From: Flavobacterium cerinum
Lineage (GTDB): Bacteria; Bacteroidota; Bacteroidia; Flavobacteriales; Flavobacteriaceae
Length of the DNA: 64,000 bases
Direction: 5' to 3'
Assembly: GCF_004028155.1 (NCBI RefSeq)
Contig: NZ_SBII01000004.1
Span: 124,001 to 188,000, forward strand
This document shows, in pieces, positions 41,735 to 50,438 of the stretch. The position numbers were made by a program, and so were the translations under genes. Under the pieces are notes generated by a model. It was not told where the DNA came from, searched no databases, and worked only from the letters and a program-made list of their open reading frames with translations. Numbering within the stretch: the stretch's first letter is position 1; the number at the start of each line of letters is the position of its first letter.

Positions 41735-44700
41735 CTATACCGGTAATATAATATGAAATTCTGCACCAACATTTTCTTCTGCTTTCGAAAAAATAATGCC
41801 CTTATGATTTTCTACAATTTTTTTACCAATTGAAAGCCCAATACCAGTACCGGTATAAGCTTCATTATTATGAAGCCGCTGAAAAATTGTAAAAATCTTG
41901 TTTTTGTATTTTTCATTAAAGCCAATGCCGTTATCTTTAATAACTATTTCATAATAAGATAAGGCTGGATCTAGAGATAAATGCTTTTTAACTTCTGCCT
42001 TAGTAAGTTTAGATGACGTGATCTCTATTTTTGATACTGAACCGTCATTTTTGCAAAACTTAAGAGCATTACTTACCAGATTGTAAAAAAGCTGATTCAT
42101 CTGTAATGGAATAGCATTTATAACGGGTAATTTTCCAAGTTTTATATTCAAATTCCGTTCTTCAATTAATAATTCAAAATCAATAAAAATATTGGCTAAA
42201 ATCACATTTAAATCGGTGCTTACAAATTGTGTGTCAGGATTGTTAAGATACGAATAAGCCAGTAGATCTTTAATAAGAGTATTCATTCTTGTTGATGATT
42301 TACTAATTTTTTCGAGTAGCACAAGTGCTTCTTTAGAAATGTTTTCTTCCATTCCTAATAGCCTGCTAATGAACATTAGTATTTTGCGGAGTGGTTCCTG
42401 TAAATCATGACTGGCTACATAGGCATATTCCTGTAGTTGAACATTGGCATCAAACAAATTTTTAATTGTGTTTCCCAATTCAGTATTTGAGGTTAATAGA
42501 TCTGAAGTTCGTTCCTGAACCATGCTCTCAAAACCATCAGATAATACCTGTAATCTTTTTTCGATAATTCTACGTTCTGTAATATCTTCAATAGCCAGTA
42601 AAATCAATTGCTCTTTACTTGTTTCATTTGTAACCTGTCGGGCATTAAGCAGCATAATACTTTCGCCATAAGGTAAAAGGTTAACAGAGATCTGATAATC
42701 GTCAAGCTGTGTTTTTTCGGGAAGTACTTTTTCAAGCATCGCCCGCATGGGTATGTTATCAAAAAGATGGTTTTGAATTTCGTAGATCAGTTTACCCGTA
42801 GCTTCTTCTTTGTCAATCTTATATTTTTTCGAGAAGGCTCTGTTAATATTTTTTATCCTTAAATTGGTGTCCAGCACCACTATTGGTTCCCTAAGCGTTG
42901 CGACAATAGCTTCGGTATAGTTTTTAGAAATATTAATCTGCTGCTGTTTATTTAAAAGCTCCTGATTAATTTGAAGAAGCTCCTCATTACTGGATTGTAA
43001 TTCTTCTTTAGAAGTTTCTAATTCTTCGTTTAAACTCTGTAATTCCTCGCTGCCGCTTAATAACTCTTCGTTGGCACTTTGCAATTCTTCTTTAGAGGCT
43101 TCCTGTTCTTCACTAATTGCATTTACATCTGCATGTATTTTTGCCAGTTCTCTTTCAAGTTGCGCAATTCTTTTTAAATTGATGTTATTATGTATTTCTT
43201 CAGCACTAAATTCTTTAGAAATAAGATATTCTTTTTTGACTAAGCTTTTGTAAAAAACCACTAAAAAGTGAGGCTCTATAGTATTTGTTAATGGTTGTAC
43301 TTCAATACTAATTTCACTTATAAGGCCTTTATTTTTAATCTGAATGTCTTCTTTTATAATGAGTGATGAAGTTTCTTTTGCTTTATGACATGCATTACGA
43401 AGTTCAAAAGCAAGTCCGTCACGTGCCATCTTTAAAAGATTAAAGGTAGGTTTACCTTGCGAGAACTCAATAAAGTCGGCAATATTCCCATTAATATGTA
43501 CAATATCCAGCTGTTCGTTTACAATAACACTGGCCGGAGTATATTTTGAAAGCAGTAATGATTCTGCGCTTTTTCTAAAATCTTCTTTTACAATCTCTTT
43601 TCTCTGAACATCTGTTTTAGATGCTGTCGATTTATCATTAGATCCCATATCTGAATGCAGAAACCTTCCTGAAACCTGTTTGCGGGTATATATTTTATCG
43701 GCTTTTTCAAAGGATTGAAAGAGCTCGCCTGCCGGGACAGTCGTTTCTGACTTTCCTAATAGTAAAAAGCCATTTTCTTTTAAAGCATAATGAAATGTGG
43801 TGAGTGATTTTTTTTGTAGAAATGAATCCATATAAATAAATACATTTCTACATGTAATTAAATCCATTTTTGCAAAAGGAGGATCTGCTAAAAAATTATG
43901 GACAGCAAAAATGCACAGATCTCTAATTTGCCTTTTAATTTTATAGCCATTGGTGCTGGCTGTGAAGTATTTTGTAAGGATCGTCTCAGAAACATTTTTC
44001 ATCTGAGATTTTCTATAAAACCCAATTCGTGCCTTAGCAATAGCGACTTCCGAAATATCCGAAGCAAAAATCTGAATTTCTTTTCCTTCTAAGTTTTCAC
44101 CTAAAAATTCATGAAGTGAAATAGCCAGTGAATAAGCTTCTTCGCCTGTAGAGCATCCTGCAATCCAAATCCGTATTGCGTTTCCTTCAGTTACTCTATT
44201 ACTTAACAAAGGGAAAACTTTTTCCCGCATTGTCTGAAATATTTTAGTATCTCTAAAAAATTCTGTAACCGGTATAAGCATATCGTTAAAGAGATCTCTG
44301 GATGCCGATTTATCTCCTTGCAGGAAGTTTAGATAATCCTTCAAATTAATAATTTTGTTCAAAGCCATTCTTCTTGCAATGCGTCGTCTAATTGTACTTT
44401 GCTTATAATAAGTAAAATCTACACCACTATGGTTACATAAAATTTTAATAATTTCTTTTATTATCTCCTCATCATTTGCATCCTCATTTTCATTTACAAT
44501 CGTTCTTGTTTTTGATAGCTCCACAAGTTTTTCCACAATTTGAATGGGTGACATTACATAATCTACCACTCCGGCATTAATTGCACTTTGTGGCATTTCA
44601 TTATTAGAAGCATCAAGATCCTGAGCAAAAGTAATTCCTCCATGCTTTTTTATTGCTCTTAAACCAATTGTTCCATCAGATCCATTTCCGGAAAGCAATA

Positions 44701-45100
44701 CACCATAAGCTAACTTCAGGTGAACTTCGGCTAATGACTTAAAGAAAATATCTATAGCCTTGTTTTTGGTATCTTTTATTCGCGGGCTTAACTTTAAAAC
44801 ACCATCATACGAGGTAAGCATTTTATTTTCCGGAATAACATAAATGGTATTGGGAGCCAAATGAATATCATCTGTTATTTCATTAATTGGTAGTGTAGGT
44901 ACACGGGAAAGAAGCTCTGTAAGCATACTGTCATGCATAGGGTGCAAATGCTGTACAACAACATAAGCCATTTCAGAATCATTTGGAATCGCACCAATAA
45001 ACTCCTTAAAGGCATCAAGCCCGCCTGCCGAAGCTCCTATTCCAACAATAGGGAAGTCTTGAATTGTAGCCTTAGGAACGATGTTCTCTTGTGTTTCCAT
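41735..45100 (-). CDS. CheB-CheR-PAS hybrid sensor histidine kinase
   Basis: About 1121 residues from ATG 45100 (METQENIVPKATIQDF); a start at 45151 would add 17 residues. Domains in order: CheB methylesterase (about 10-190, IVGIGASAGGLDAF with the catalytic Ser, VVVQHLHP, LLSGNGSDGT), CheR (about 210-480, SAM motif WIAGCSTGEEAYSLAI), a Glu/Ser coiled coil (about 650-730, repeats of EELQSxNEEL), PAS (about 735-855), HisKA (VASHDLQEPLRKIL, His acceptor), and HATPase (FYNLVSNALKFCKND, DNGIGFNEKYK, GTGIGLSIGKKIV). No receiver domain is present. The receiver protein at 45208 is just upstream. Confidence 0.93.
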   Translation of the reverse strand: METQENIVPKATIQDFPIVGIGASAGGLDAFKEFIGAIPNDSEMAYVVVQHLHPMHDSMLTELLSRVPTLPINEITDDIHLAPNTIYVIPENKMLTSYDGVLKLSPRIKDTKNKAIDIFFKSLAEVHLKLAYGVLLSGNGSDGTIGLRAIKKHGGITFAQDLDASNNEMPQSAINAGVVDYVMSPIQIVEKLVELSKTRTIVNENEDANDEEIIKEIIKILCNHSGVDFTYYKQSTIRRRIARRMALNKIINLKDYLNFLQGDKSASRDLFNDMLIPVTEFFRDTKIFQTMREKVFPLLSNRVTEGNAIRIWIAGCSTGEEAYSLAISLHEFLGENLEGKEIQIFASDISEVAIAKARIGFYRKSQMKNVSETILTKYFTASTNGYKIKRQIRDLCIFAVHNFLADPPFAKMDLITCRNVFIYMDSFLQKKSLTTFHYALKENGFLLLGKSETTVPAGELFQSFEKADKIYTRKQVSGRFLHSDMGSNDKSTASKTDVQRKEIVKEDFRKSAESLLLSKYTPASVIVNEQLDIVHINGNIADFIEFSQGKPTFNLLKMARDGLAFELRNACHKAKETSSLIIKEDIQIKNKGLISEISIEVQPLTNTIEPHFLVVFYKSLVKKEYLISKEFSAEEIHNNINLKRIAQLERELAKIHADVNAISEEQEASKEELQSANEELLSGSEELQSLNEELETSKEELQSSNEELLQINQELLNKQQQINISKNYTEAIVATLREPIVVLDTNLRIKNINRAFSKKYKIDKEEATGKLIYEIQNHLFDNIPMRAMLEKVLPEKTQLDDYQISVNLLPYGESIMLLNARQVTNETSKEQLILLAIEDITERRIIEKRLQVLSDGFESMVQERTSDLLTSNTELGNTIKNLFDANVQLQEYAYVASHDLQEPLRKILMFISRLLGMEENISKEALVLLEKISKSSTRMNTLIKDLLAYSYLNNPDTQFVSTDLNVILANIFIDFELLIEERNLNIKLGKLPVINAIPLQMNQLFYNLVSNALKFCKNDGSVSKIEITSSKLTKAEVKKHLSLDPALSYYEIVIKDNGIGFNEKYKNKIFTIFQRLHNNEAYTGTGIGLSIGKKIVENHKGIIFSKAEENVGAEFHIILPV

Positions 45101-45207
45101 GATTTCTCTTATTGAGTTCTTCAGTTGGTATTTAATAGTATAAATTGACATAAATTAATACGTCACTATCAAAAGGTTTGTGTTATAGATATGTAGTCTC
45201 TTTTAAT

Positions 45208-45660
45208 CTAAATAGTAATGATAAAAGATTCTATTTGAGAATTGTTTAATTTTTCATTCCAATCCATCTCGATTACCTTTTTTAATAATTCCTTTAAATC
45301 ATCAAAAACAACAGGTTTAACGATATAGGCATTGGCACCTAAACCAAAAGTGTTTTTTATAGCTTCTTCTGTTGCAGAGGTAGAGTAAATAGCAATAACA
45401 GGAATGTCTTTAAACTGAACATCATTACGAATTTGCTGCAAAGTTTCAAAACCCGACATTATTGGCATGTTAAGGTCTAAAAAAATAATATCCGGAACAT
45501 GAAGACTTTTATCGTAAAGCCGATTTAAAAGTTCTAAACCATTTTTACAAAATTCAACGGGGTAGTGGAGGTAAAGATCTGTAATTGCATCAGCAAAAAA
45601 CTCCCTGTCATCTTCATCATCATCGGTTAATAAAACCCTTACATTCTGTTTGTTATTCAT
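45208..45660 (-). CDS. Single-domain response regulator
   Basis: 150 residues with a receiver only: LLTDDDEDDREFF (acidic pocket), IIFLDLNMPIMSGFETL (phospho-Asp), YSTSATEEAI and YIVKPVVFDDL (Lys). It lies 107 bases before the start of the CheB-CheR kinase on the same strand and is its likely receiver. No output domain. It is the last clearly host gene before the phage region. Confidence 0.88.
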   Translation of the reverse strand: MNNKQNVRVLLTDDDEDDREFFADAITDLYLHYPVEFCKNGLELLNRLYDKSLHVPDIIFLDLNMPIMSGFETLQQIRNDVQFKDIPVIAIYSTSATEEAIKNTFGLGANAYIVKPVVFDDLKELLKKVIEMDWNEKLNNSQIESFIITI

Positions 45661-45803
45661 TAGAAGTTTACTTCAAATGTACGCTTTAATAAACGATAAG
45701 AGAGCAATCAAATATATAAGATTATCATATTTTTAGTTAAAGCTTTGTGCAAAAGCTATAAAGATATCATGCAAAATTGTAGAATAAGTATAATCGCAAA
45801 ATT

Positions 45804-45835
45804 GAATTGTACAAAAATATAAAATGAATTGTACA
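45804..45835. repeat. Tandem GAATTGTACA direct repeat
   Basis: Two identical ten-base copies start 22 bases apart, about two helical turns. TTGTACA words also occur in the divergent phage promoter region at 62421-62439. Confidence 0.5.
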
Positions 45836-45901
45836 CATTTAGGTAAATATACAGTTTTTAAACACTGTTTAATCGATATTAAATGATCACAAAAAAAACC
45901 A

Positions 45902-45929
45902 AAAAAACCGCTGTAATAAGCGGTTTTTC
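45902..45929. terminator. Terminator at the phage-host boundary
   Basis: AAAAACCGCT/AGCGGTTTTT stem with a short loop, with A- and T-runs on both sides. It follows the minus-strand thymidylate-synthase-like gene. Confidence 0.85.
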
Positions 45930-45988
45930 TTTGATATTTATTAGGTTATTAAATTGGTTTTCTATATCTTTATATAGTAATTGAGATG

Positions 45989-46297
45989 CTATACATTTAA
46001 ATTAAATGTAGCCTGGTGACCATTCAAAAGCATTTTAGTACTCTCAATATTGTTATTATATATATGCACATTACCTAAGAATAAGGTAATACTCTTAAGT
46101 TTACAGCTCACCTGCTTGCTTATAAGGTACAAGTGGTATATATCCGAAGGCAAACCTAAACTTGCATCTGAACTACGCTGATATGCGCTTATAATCAGTT
46201 TACCGTTTTCAATTTGGAACTGTATAAGGCTAAGGCATGGCTGCTGCTCTTTACCCTTAAGCATAATTTTACTTAGTATTTCGTGATATTTGTTCAT
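45989..46297 (-). CDS. Compact thymidylate-synthase/dCMP-hydroxymethylase-like core protein
   Basis: 102 residues. The central part aligns with the catalytic core of ThyA (ends of the E. coli 146-210 region): QQPCLSLIQF with the nucleophilic Cys, NGKLIISAYQRSSDASLGLPSDI with the phosphate-binding Arg-Ser and the Asp, and LGNVHIYNNNIE with His and Tyr. The first 18 residues (MNKYHEILSKIMLKGKEQ) also resemble the ThyA N-terminus. About 120 residues between these parts are missing. The ThyA Asn that selects uracil is Asp here (LPSDI for LPFNI), as in dCMP-specific enzymes. The His after the Cys is Leu. Activity is uncertain. Confidence 0.6.
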   Translation of the reverse strand: MNKYHEILSKIMLKGKEQQPCLSLIQFQIENGKLIISAYQRSSDASLGLPSDIYHLYLISKQVSCKLKSITLFLGNVHIYNNNIESTKMLLNGHQATFNLNV

Positions 46298-46338
46298 TCT
46301 TTTTTGATTGATGATTGTTGATGATTACCTTTGCAGCT

Positions 46339-46447
46339 CTCACGGTACTAATAGACATAACAAAGCCACAATCAGGAAGACTTTTGTCCTCCGACTGTGG
46401 CTTTGTGCTATTAAAAATACCGTGAGAAAGTTTTTTAATGTCGGAGG
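46339..46447. ncRNA. Long palindromic structured element with two alternative folds
   Basis: An 88-base palindrome has arms CTCACGGTA (46339-46347)/TACCGTGAG (46418-46426) and ACAAAGCCACA (46360-46370)/TGTGGCTTTGT (46396-46406). The apex segment CCTCCGAC (46388-46395) can instead pair with GTCGGAGG (46440-46447), next to a T-run. On either strand this could be an attenuator, a structured RNA or a terminator. It lies between the holin-like gene and the thymidylate-synthase-like gene. The strand is not determined. Confidence 0.55.
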
Positions 46448-46472
46448 GCTTTTTTATCCTGCCTCCAAAGGA

Positions 46473-46688
46473 TTACGCTTGCGCTTTGCTTTCAGCCTCT
46501 TTAAGGCTTGCGGGTGTGAGCTTCATTTTAACGACTGTACAAAACAGTGCCACCACCCTTAACGCAGTTCCTACCCATTCGGGCGCGTTAACCTGCTTTA
46601 GTAAGACCGGTATCAGGTCGGTTGTTAAATCAAGCGTTCCCAATATTACCAGCACTGCTGCTAATATCCAATTTCTGAATTTTCCCAT
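46473..46688 (-). CDS. Holin-like small phage membrane protein
   Basis: 71 residues, two hydrophobic segments (about 6-26, NWILAAVLVILGTLDLTTDLI, and 38-53, WVGTALRVVALFCTVV) and a charged C-terminus (KEAESKAQA). Size and topology fit a class II holin, which would permeabilise the inner membrane for lysis. No sequence family was recognised, so the call rests on topology and phage context. It follows the tail fibre gene, 32 bases downstream. Confidence 0.5.
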   Translation of the reverse strand: MGKFRNWILAAVLVILGTLDLTTDLIPVLLKQVNAPEWVGTALRVVALFCTVVKMKLTPASLKEAESKAQA

Positions 46689-46720
46689 ATTTGTATTTAT
46701 TTGATTGAATTATTCTTTTG

Positions 46721-48712
46721 TTATGGCATTGCGGTTGTGGTTACAGTGCCGCCATTTGCAACTGTTAATTTATAGCGTGTGCCGTCAGGGGATTCGAGTA
46801 TAAAGCCTTTTGTAGACCCTACTACCTCAATATCTTGGTTAGTATTCATTTTACCGCCACTGGTAATACTTACGCCTCCACTACCTAATATTAAAGTGCC
46901 GGCAATAGACTGACTAGATTCACCGCTTTTCTTTACTACAATAGTGTCTTCAGCTGCACCAATATCGCCAGGTGTTAAAACCAACTTACCATCATTGCCC
47001 GCAGTTTTACCGTTAACATCTACAGGTAGTGTATAATTGATTGATGTAGCAGCAGCAGGTAAGAATATGCCTGTTGATATTCCAGTTTGTGGGTTACGGG
47101 TACTTAAAGTAGTTGTGCCTGAATTTGAATGTGTATAACCAATACCAAAACCTGTATCATTAAGATTTAGAACAGACCCGGAACCGTCACTTGCGTAAGA
47201 ATGTAAATGCACATTCTCATCTTCCATGTCAAAAACTTTCTCAGAACCGTCAGCCTTAAACTTCCTAATTTTAAATCTATTCCAATCAAGCCCTAATTGC
47301 GTTGTAACTCTACCGCCTCCAAGATTTCCACTACTTTTAAAATCGACATAAGGAAATTCTTCTGAGCCTCCTAGCAGTGGTTGTATAGTAAAAGAGCTTT
47401 CCTCATCCTGAGATATGGCTGTAGGATTAGAAAATAATACGCCTTGTAAGCCTGCTTCAGCAATAAGCTTCTTAACTGCCAATGTAGAAGTAGCTGCTTT
47501 AGGGTCCAATACTTGATTATCTGAATAATCTTCTTTAAAAGTTATACCCGTTTCGTCTATTTCGTCTGTAATTTCAATGCCTTTTGTAAGCCTTGTTGTA
47601 CCAACAGTATTATAATTAATACCTAATATATTATTGTTTATATCCGTAAGGCTTGCTCGGAAAAAAGTGTATGGATCAGCCGGAGTTATATTCGCACCTA
47701 TTGCTAAAGAGTGCGCTGCAATTACTCCTGAATCATTTGTTAAATAAACATTGCCCTCAGCCGAAAATAGTTGTCCGTTGTTAAATACTGATGTACCTGC
47801 CGTTTTATTAAAAGAAAATACATTCTTAACATAATGATCAATTTGTTTTGGGGTAGAGGAATCACTACTTTCAAGTATTACCTCACTGCCCCTGCCATAA
47901 ACATTTTGTGCGGTGTCAGAGCCACCGCCTCCGGCTGTAATTGCATCATCAACATATTTCTTATATACATATTGCAAAGGTTCGGTTATAGGGAACTCAG
48001 TTTTAGCAACCAAACCTTTATTATAAACACCATCGGTAATCTCTATACCGTTAGAGTTGTCCACACTTTCTACTGATGGGTCATGGTAATACCTTATCGA
48101 TGTAGTTTCGCCCGAATCATCTTTACTGCCTATCAATTCCCAAACTGAATAGGCTGAACCATCAGGATTTAAACCCGCAATTACGCCTAATACAGATGAA
48201 GATTGTACCCCTAAACTATTTACGGCCGTGTTCTGAATAGAAGATACAACCCTTGTAGATTGTTCAACGCCCTCCCCAGATAGTTCCAAATTGTTATTTA
48301 CATATTGGTATGCTGTCCCACCATTAACCGCAGGTTTTGTAATTTGAAAGTCTTGTCCATCAGCCCCTAATGCAAAACGTATTCCAGTTCCTGATTGATA
48401 AACGCCACCGTTTTCAACAGTTTCTTGAAGTCCTTGCGGTTCACCGCCACCACCTAAAGGTGTCCACTCAGTACCAATACCGCCCTCATAACGCTGTAAG
48501 GCAGGGTTAAACCTGATACGCCTCTCAACTGGGATGCCCGGTAACACATGGTCTAAACTATCTTCTGGCACAAGCATTACAGTTTTTGCAGATATACCGC
48601 CCCTGTATTCGTCGTTTACCTCTTCATCGCCCTTTCTAATGGTTCTACCATTTTGGGCAAAGCCACTACATACTGTCATGGCTAATGCAATAAATAAAAA
48701 TCCTTTTTTCAT
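46721..48712 (-). CDS. Phage tail fibre protein with N-terminal signal peptide
   Basis: 663 residues. The first 20 residues (MKKGFLFIALAMTVCSGFAQ) form a typical Bacteroidota Sec signal peptide. The rest is low-complexity, Gly/Ser/Thr/Asn-rich beta sequence with repeated 'DNSNGIEITDG', 'LPAAATSINYTLP' and 'LILGSGGVSI' strands, typical of fibre shafts and repeated in host-encoded Bacteroidota fibre-like proteins. It ends in a short knob-like tail (VTTTAMP). It is part of the late operon, overlapping the preceding gene by four bases. A signal on a fibre is odd for a tail component. Confidence 0.75.
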   Translation of the reverse strand: MKKGFLFIALAMTVCSGFAQNGRTIRKGDEEVNDEYRGGISAKTVMLVPEDSLDHVLPGIPVERRIRFNPALQRYEGGIGTEWTPLGGGGEPQGLQETVENGGVYQSGTGIRFALGADGQDFQITKPAVNGGTAYQYVNNNLELSGEGVEQSTRVVSSIQNTAVNSLGVQSSSVLGVIAGLNPDGSAYSVWELIGSKDDSGETTSIRYYHDPSVESVDNSNGIEITDGVYNKGLVAKTEFPITEPLQYVYKKYVDDAITAGGGGSDTAQNVYGRGSEVILESSDSSTPKQIDHYVKNVFSFNKTAGTSVFNNGQLFSAEGNVYLTNDSGVIAAHSLAIGANITPADPYTFFRASLTDINNNILGINYNTVGTTRLTKGIEITDEIDETGITFKEDYSDNQVLDPKAATSTLAVKKLIAEAGLQGVLFSNPTAISQDEESSFTIQPLLGGSEEFPYVDFKSSGNLGGGRVTTQLGLDWNRFKIRKFKADGSEKVFDMEDENVHLHSYASDGSGSVLNLNDTGFGIGYTHSNSGTTTLSTRNPQTGISTGIFLPAAATSINYTLPVDVNGKTAGNDGKLVLTPGDIGAAEDTIVVKKSGESSQSIAGTLILGSGGVSITSGGKMNTNQDIEVVGSTKGFILESPDGTRYKLTVANGGTVTTTAMP

Positions 48713-49146
48713 ATTTTAGTGTAAAAAATTATGTATTTAACACCGGCTTTAAAATCCCAATTCGATAACGTGCCGGTTACAGTATCAAGGGTTATCTCAT
48801 CCGCATCGACAACCTGACCACGATACATTACTGCATCAAGCTCCGCGCCTATAAGCTCAGGTATAACCAGGTTATCCGCGTCAGCACCTGGCACATTGGT
48901 TAAATATTTGTAAGGTGTGGTAAACTGAGCAAAAAGGTCTGCGTGTGCATCAGGGTCGGTTGTGTGGCGGTCTAATTGTTCTCTCTCTGCTTTATTGTCT
49001 AGATCGATGGTAAGATTCTCAATACTGCTCTGCGGTATTTTTTCATCCTTATGCCAAAATGATGTCCACGATTGTCTAAACTGCTGTTCGGTTGGGAAAT
49101 CAAATTCCTTATACCATTTAAGTATTGTTTCTATTGGAGTTGCCAT
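48709..49146 (-). CDS. Tail fibre-associated protein of unknown function
   Basis: About 145 residues starting at MATPIETILKWYKEFDFPTEQQFRQSWTSFWHKDE (49146), which is the right size; an ATG ten codons upstream overlaps the collar-type gene. The N-terminal helix with 'PTEQQFRQSWTSFWHKD' is frequent in Bacteroidota phage fibre assembly proteins. The C-terminal half is beta-rich (GTLSNWDFKAGVKYIIFYT). It lies between the collar protein and the fibre gene. Confidence 0.6.
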   Translation of the reverse strand: MATPIETILKWYKEFDFPTEQQFRQSWTSFWHKDEKIPQSSIENLTIDLDNKAEREQLDRHTTDPDAHADLFAQFTTPYKYLTNVPGADADNLVIPELIGAELDAVMYRGQVVDADEITLDTVTGTLSNWDFKAGVKYIIFYTKI

Positions 49147-49147
49147 A

Positions 49148-49972
49148 TTATCCGGTATAATGTATAAATTCAACAATCTGATAAGGGTTCATAATATCGA
49201 TAGCCTGAGCAGTACCACCATCGCCATTTATAAGAGCAGGATGCACCCAAGTATCAGTACCCGTTTTTAAACCAAAACTCGAATTAGCTGCAGTGAGTTT
49301 AATTGCATCTGTAGTCGGATTATTTGCAGGTAAATTAGCTTTGGTAAGTGATTTGGTTTTTTGACCACCCGTTTCGCCAATTGTATCAAAATCAGGAATT
49401 GCCTCATCACGTCCTACAAGCATTCTACCACGAGCAGGCTCATAAGCCGACCATCCGGGAGGAATAGTATTCGCAGCTTTACCCCAAGGCATAATGCATC
49501 CGTTTTCAACAAATACCCTAGTCATTTTTTCAAGTTTTTCGATTCGGGTAATAGCTGTATTCAACGCTGTTGCTGCTGCTTTAGCTGCAACCTCTGCCTG
49601 TAATGTTTTTAAATCTTTTATCCGGGTAAATGATGCCCACAAAATAGAATCTTGAACAACATTGGTAAATACAACCCTGAATTTGCTAACCACATCTTTA
49701 TTATCTCCGTTTTCAAATTCTTTTGCTGTCTTTTCCTCTATGATCTTTACACGGCTTAGAGTTGAACCGCCATCGAATGGGTATAGTTCACCATTTATAA
49801 AAACATAACCAGGACCAGTATTTAAACCTGATACAAGACACCCCTGAACAATAGTTAAGTTACCCGCTATGTAACCGAGTTGATTAAATATGCTCCATGA
49901 GCTCTGCATATCACTAAGCCTTTCGGTTTTAAGTGGAAAACCACCCGTCTGATTAAAATTTTGCTTATCCAT
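49148..49972 (-). CDS. Tail fibre/collar protein
   Basis: 274 residues. The N-terminal half is beta-rich with a coiled-coil stretch (about 120-155, LKTLQAEVAAKAAATALNTAITRIEKLEKM). The C-terminal half is the tail-collar type module: GCIMPWGKAANTIPPGWSAYEPARGRMLVGRDE, GETGGQKTKSLTKANLPANNP and a terminal MNPYQIVEFIHYTG. This resembles Microcystin-dependent/phage tail collar proteins that tip fibres and bind receptors. It overlaps the upstream gene by eight bases. Confidence 0.8.
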   Translation of the reverse strand: MDKQNFNQTGGFPLKTERLSDMQSSWSIFNQLGYIAGNLTIVQGCLVSGLNTGPGYVFINGELYPFDGGSTLSRVKIIEEKTAKEFENGDNKDVVSKFRVVFTNVVQDSILWASFTRIKDLKTLQAEVAAKAAATALNTAITRIEKLEKMTRVFVENGCIMPWGKAANTIPPGWSAYEPARGRMLVGRDEAIPDFDTIGETGGQKTKSLTKANLPANNPTTDAIKLTAANSSFGLKTGTDTWVHPALINGDGGTAQAIDIMNPYQIVEFIHYTG

Positions 49973-50438
49973 TAATTATAAATATTGAATATCTTTTACC
50001 ACCTGCTTTATAAAATTCTATGTGTGCTTTAAGTCCGTGTATCTCGGTGTTAAATACTTCAAGCGGAACCCAAACAATAAAATCTAATCCTGTGTCTGCC
50101 GTTTCGCCCTCAGTTCTCAAATAGATCGTATCATTTATATACACCTGTTGTGCCTCTGCCTCAGTGTAGATGTACACAGTATCGAAAGCATTACCCTCGC
50201 CAATATAGATGCGCCTCTCAAGAGAGTCAAAATTGTCATTGAGTGATTTTCTTAAAGAACATACCTGCCCCGTGTGCTCAAGCTTATAGAGGTTTAAGCT
50301 CCTCCATTTAACCCACTTGATGTAAATTGATATTACTGCCCTTAAAAAGAGTTGAGCAAATGCTGAGTTAACAGGTTTCCTTAAGAAAGTAGGGAGCATA
50401 TTAACCGCAAACTGATTCCAGTCTATCTTATACCACAT
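49965..50438 (-). CDS. Baseplate-region protein of unknown function
   Basis: 157 residues, starting with MWYKIDWNQFAVNMLPTFLRKP, a helix-rich N-terminal half and a beta-rich C-terminal half (AYIYTEAEAQQVYINDTIYLRTEGETADTGLDFIVWVPLEVF). Position between the baseplate-wedge-like and collar genes matches Mu/P2 gpI-type proteins, but the sequence does not let me name it. It overlaps both neighbours by a few bases. Confidence 0.55.
   Translation of the reverse strand: MWYKIDWNQFAVNMLPTFLRKPVNSAFAQLFLRAVISIYIKWVKWRSLNLYKLEHTGQVCSLRKSLNDNFDSLERRIYIGEGNAFDTVYIYTEAEAQQVYINDTIYLRTEGETADTGLDFIVWVPLEVFNTEIHGLKAHIEFYKAGGKRYSIFIING

Larger units (their letters stand above)
45661..45988. other. Gene-free boundary between host and prophage
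   Basis: Probably contains the prophage end. It holds two direct copies of GAATTGTACA (45804-45813 and 45826-45835), two GCAAAATTG words, and a bidirectional terminator. No gene is visible. The exact end cannot be set because the opposite end is outside the window. Confidence 0.45.

Noticed and set aside
46339..46426. Palindrome considered as a tRNA gene or phage attachment site
   Set aside because: No cloverleaf or anticodon pattern fits, and no second copy is visible in the window to support an attachment site.
46308..46704. Two overlapping plus-strand frames of 84 and 88 codons
   Set aside because: They run through the palindrome and antisense to the holin-like gene. The composition is Cys/His/Arg-rich and mirrors the other strand.
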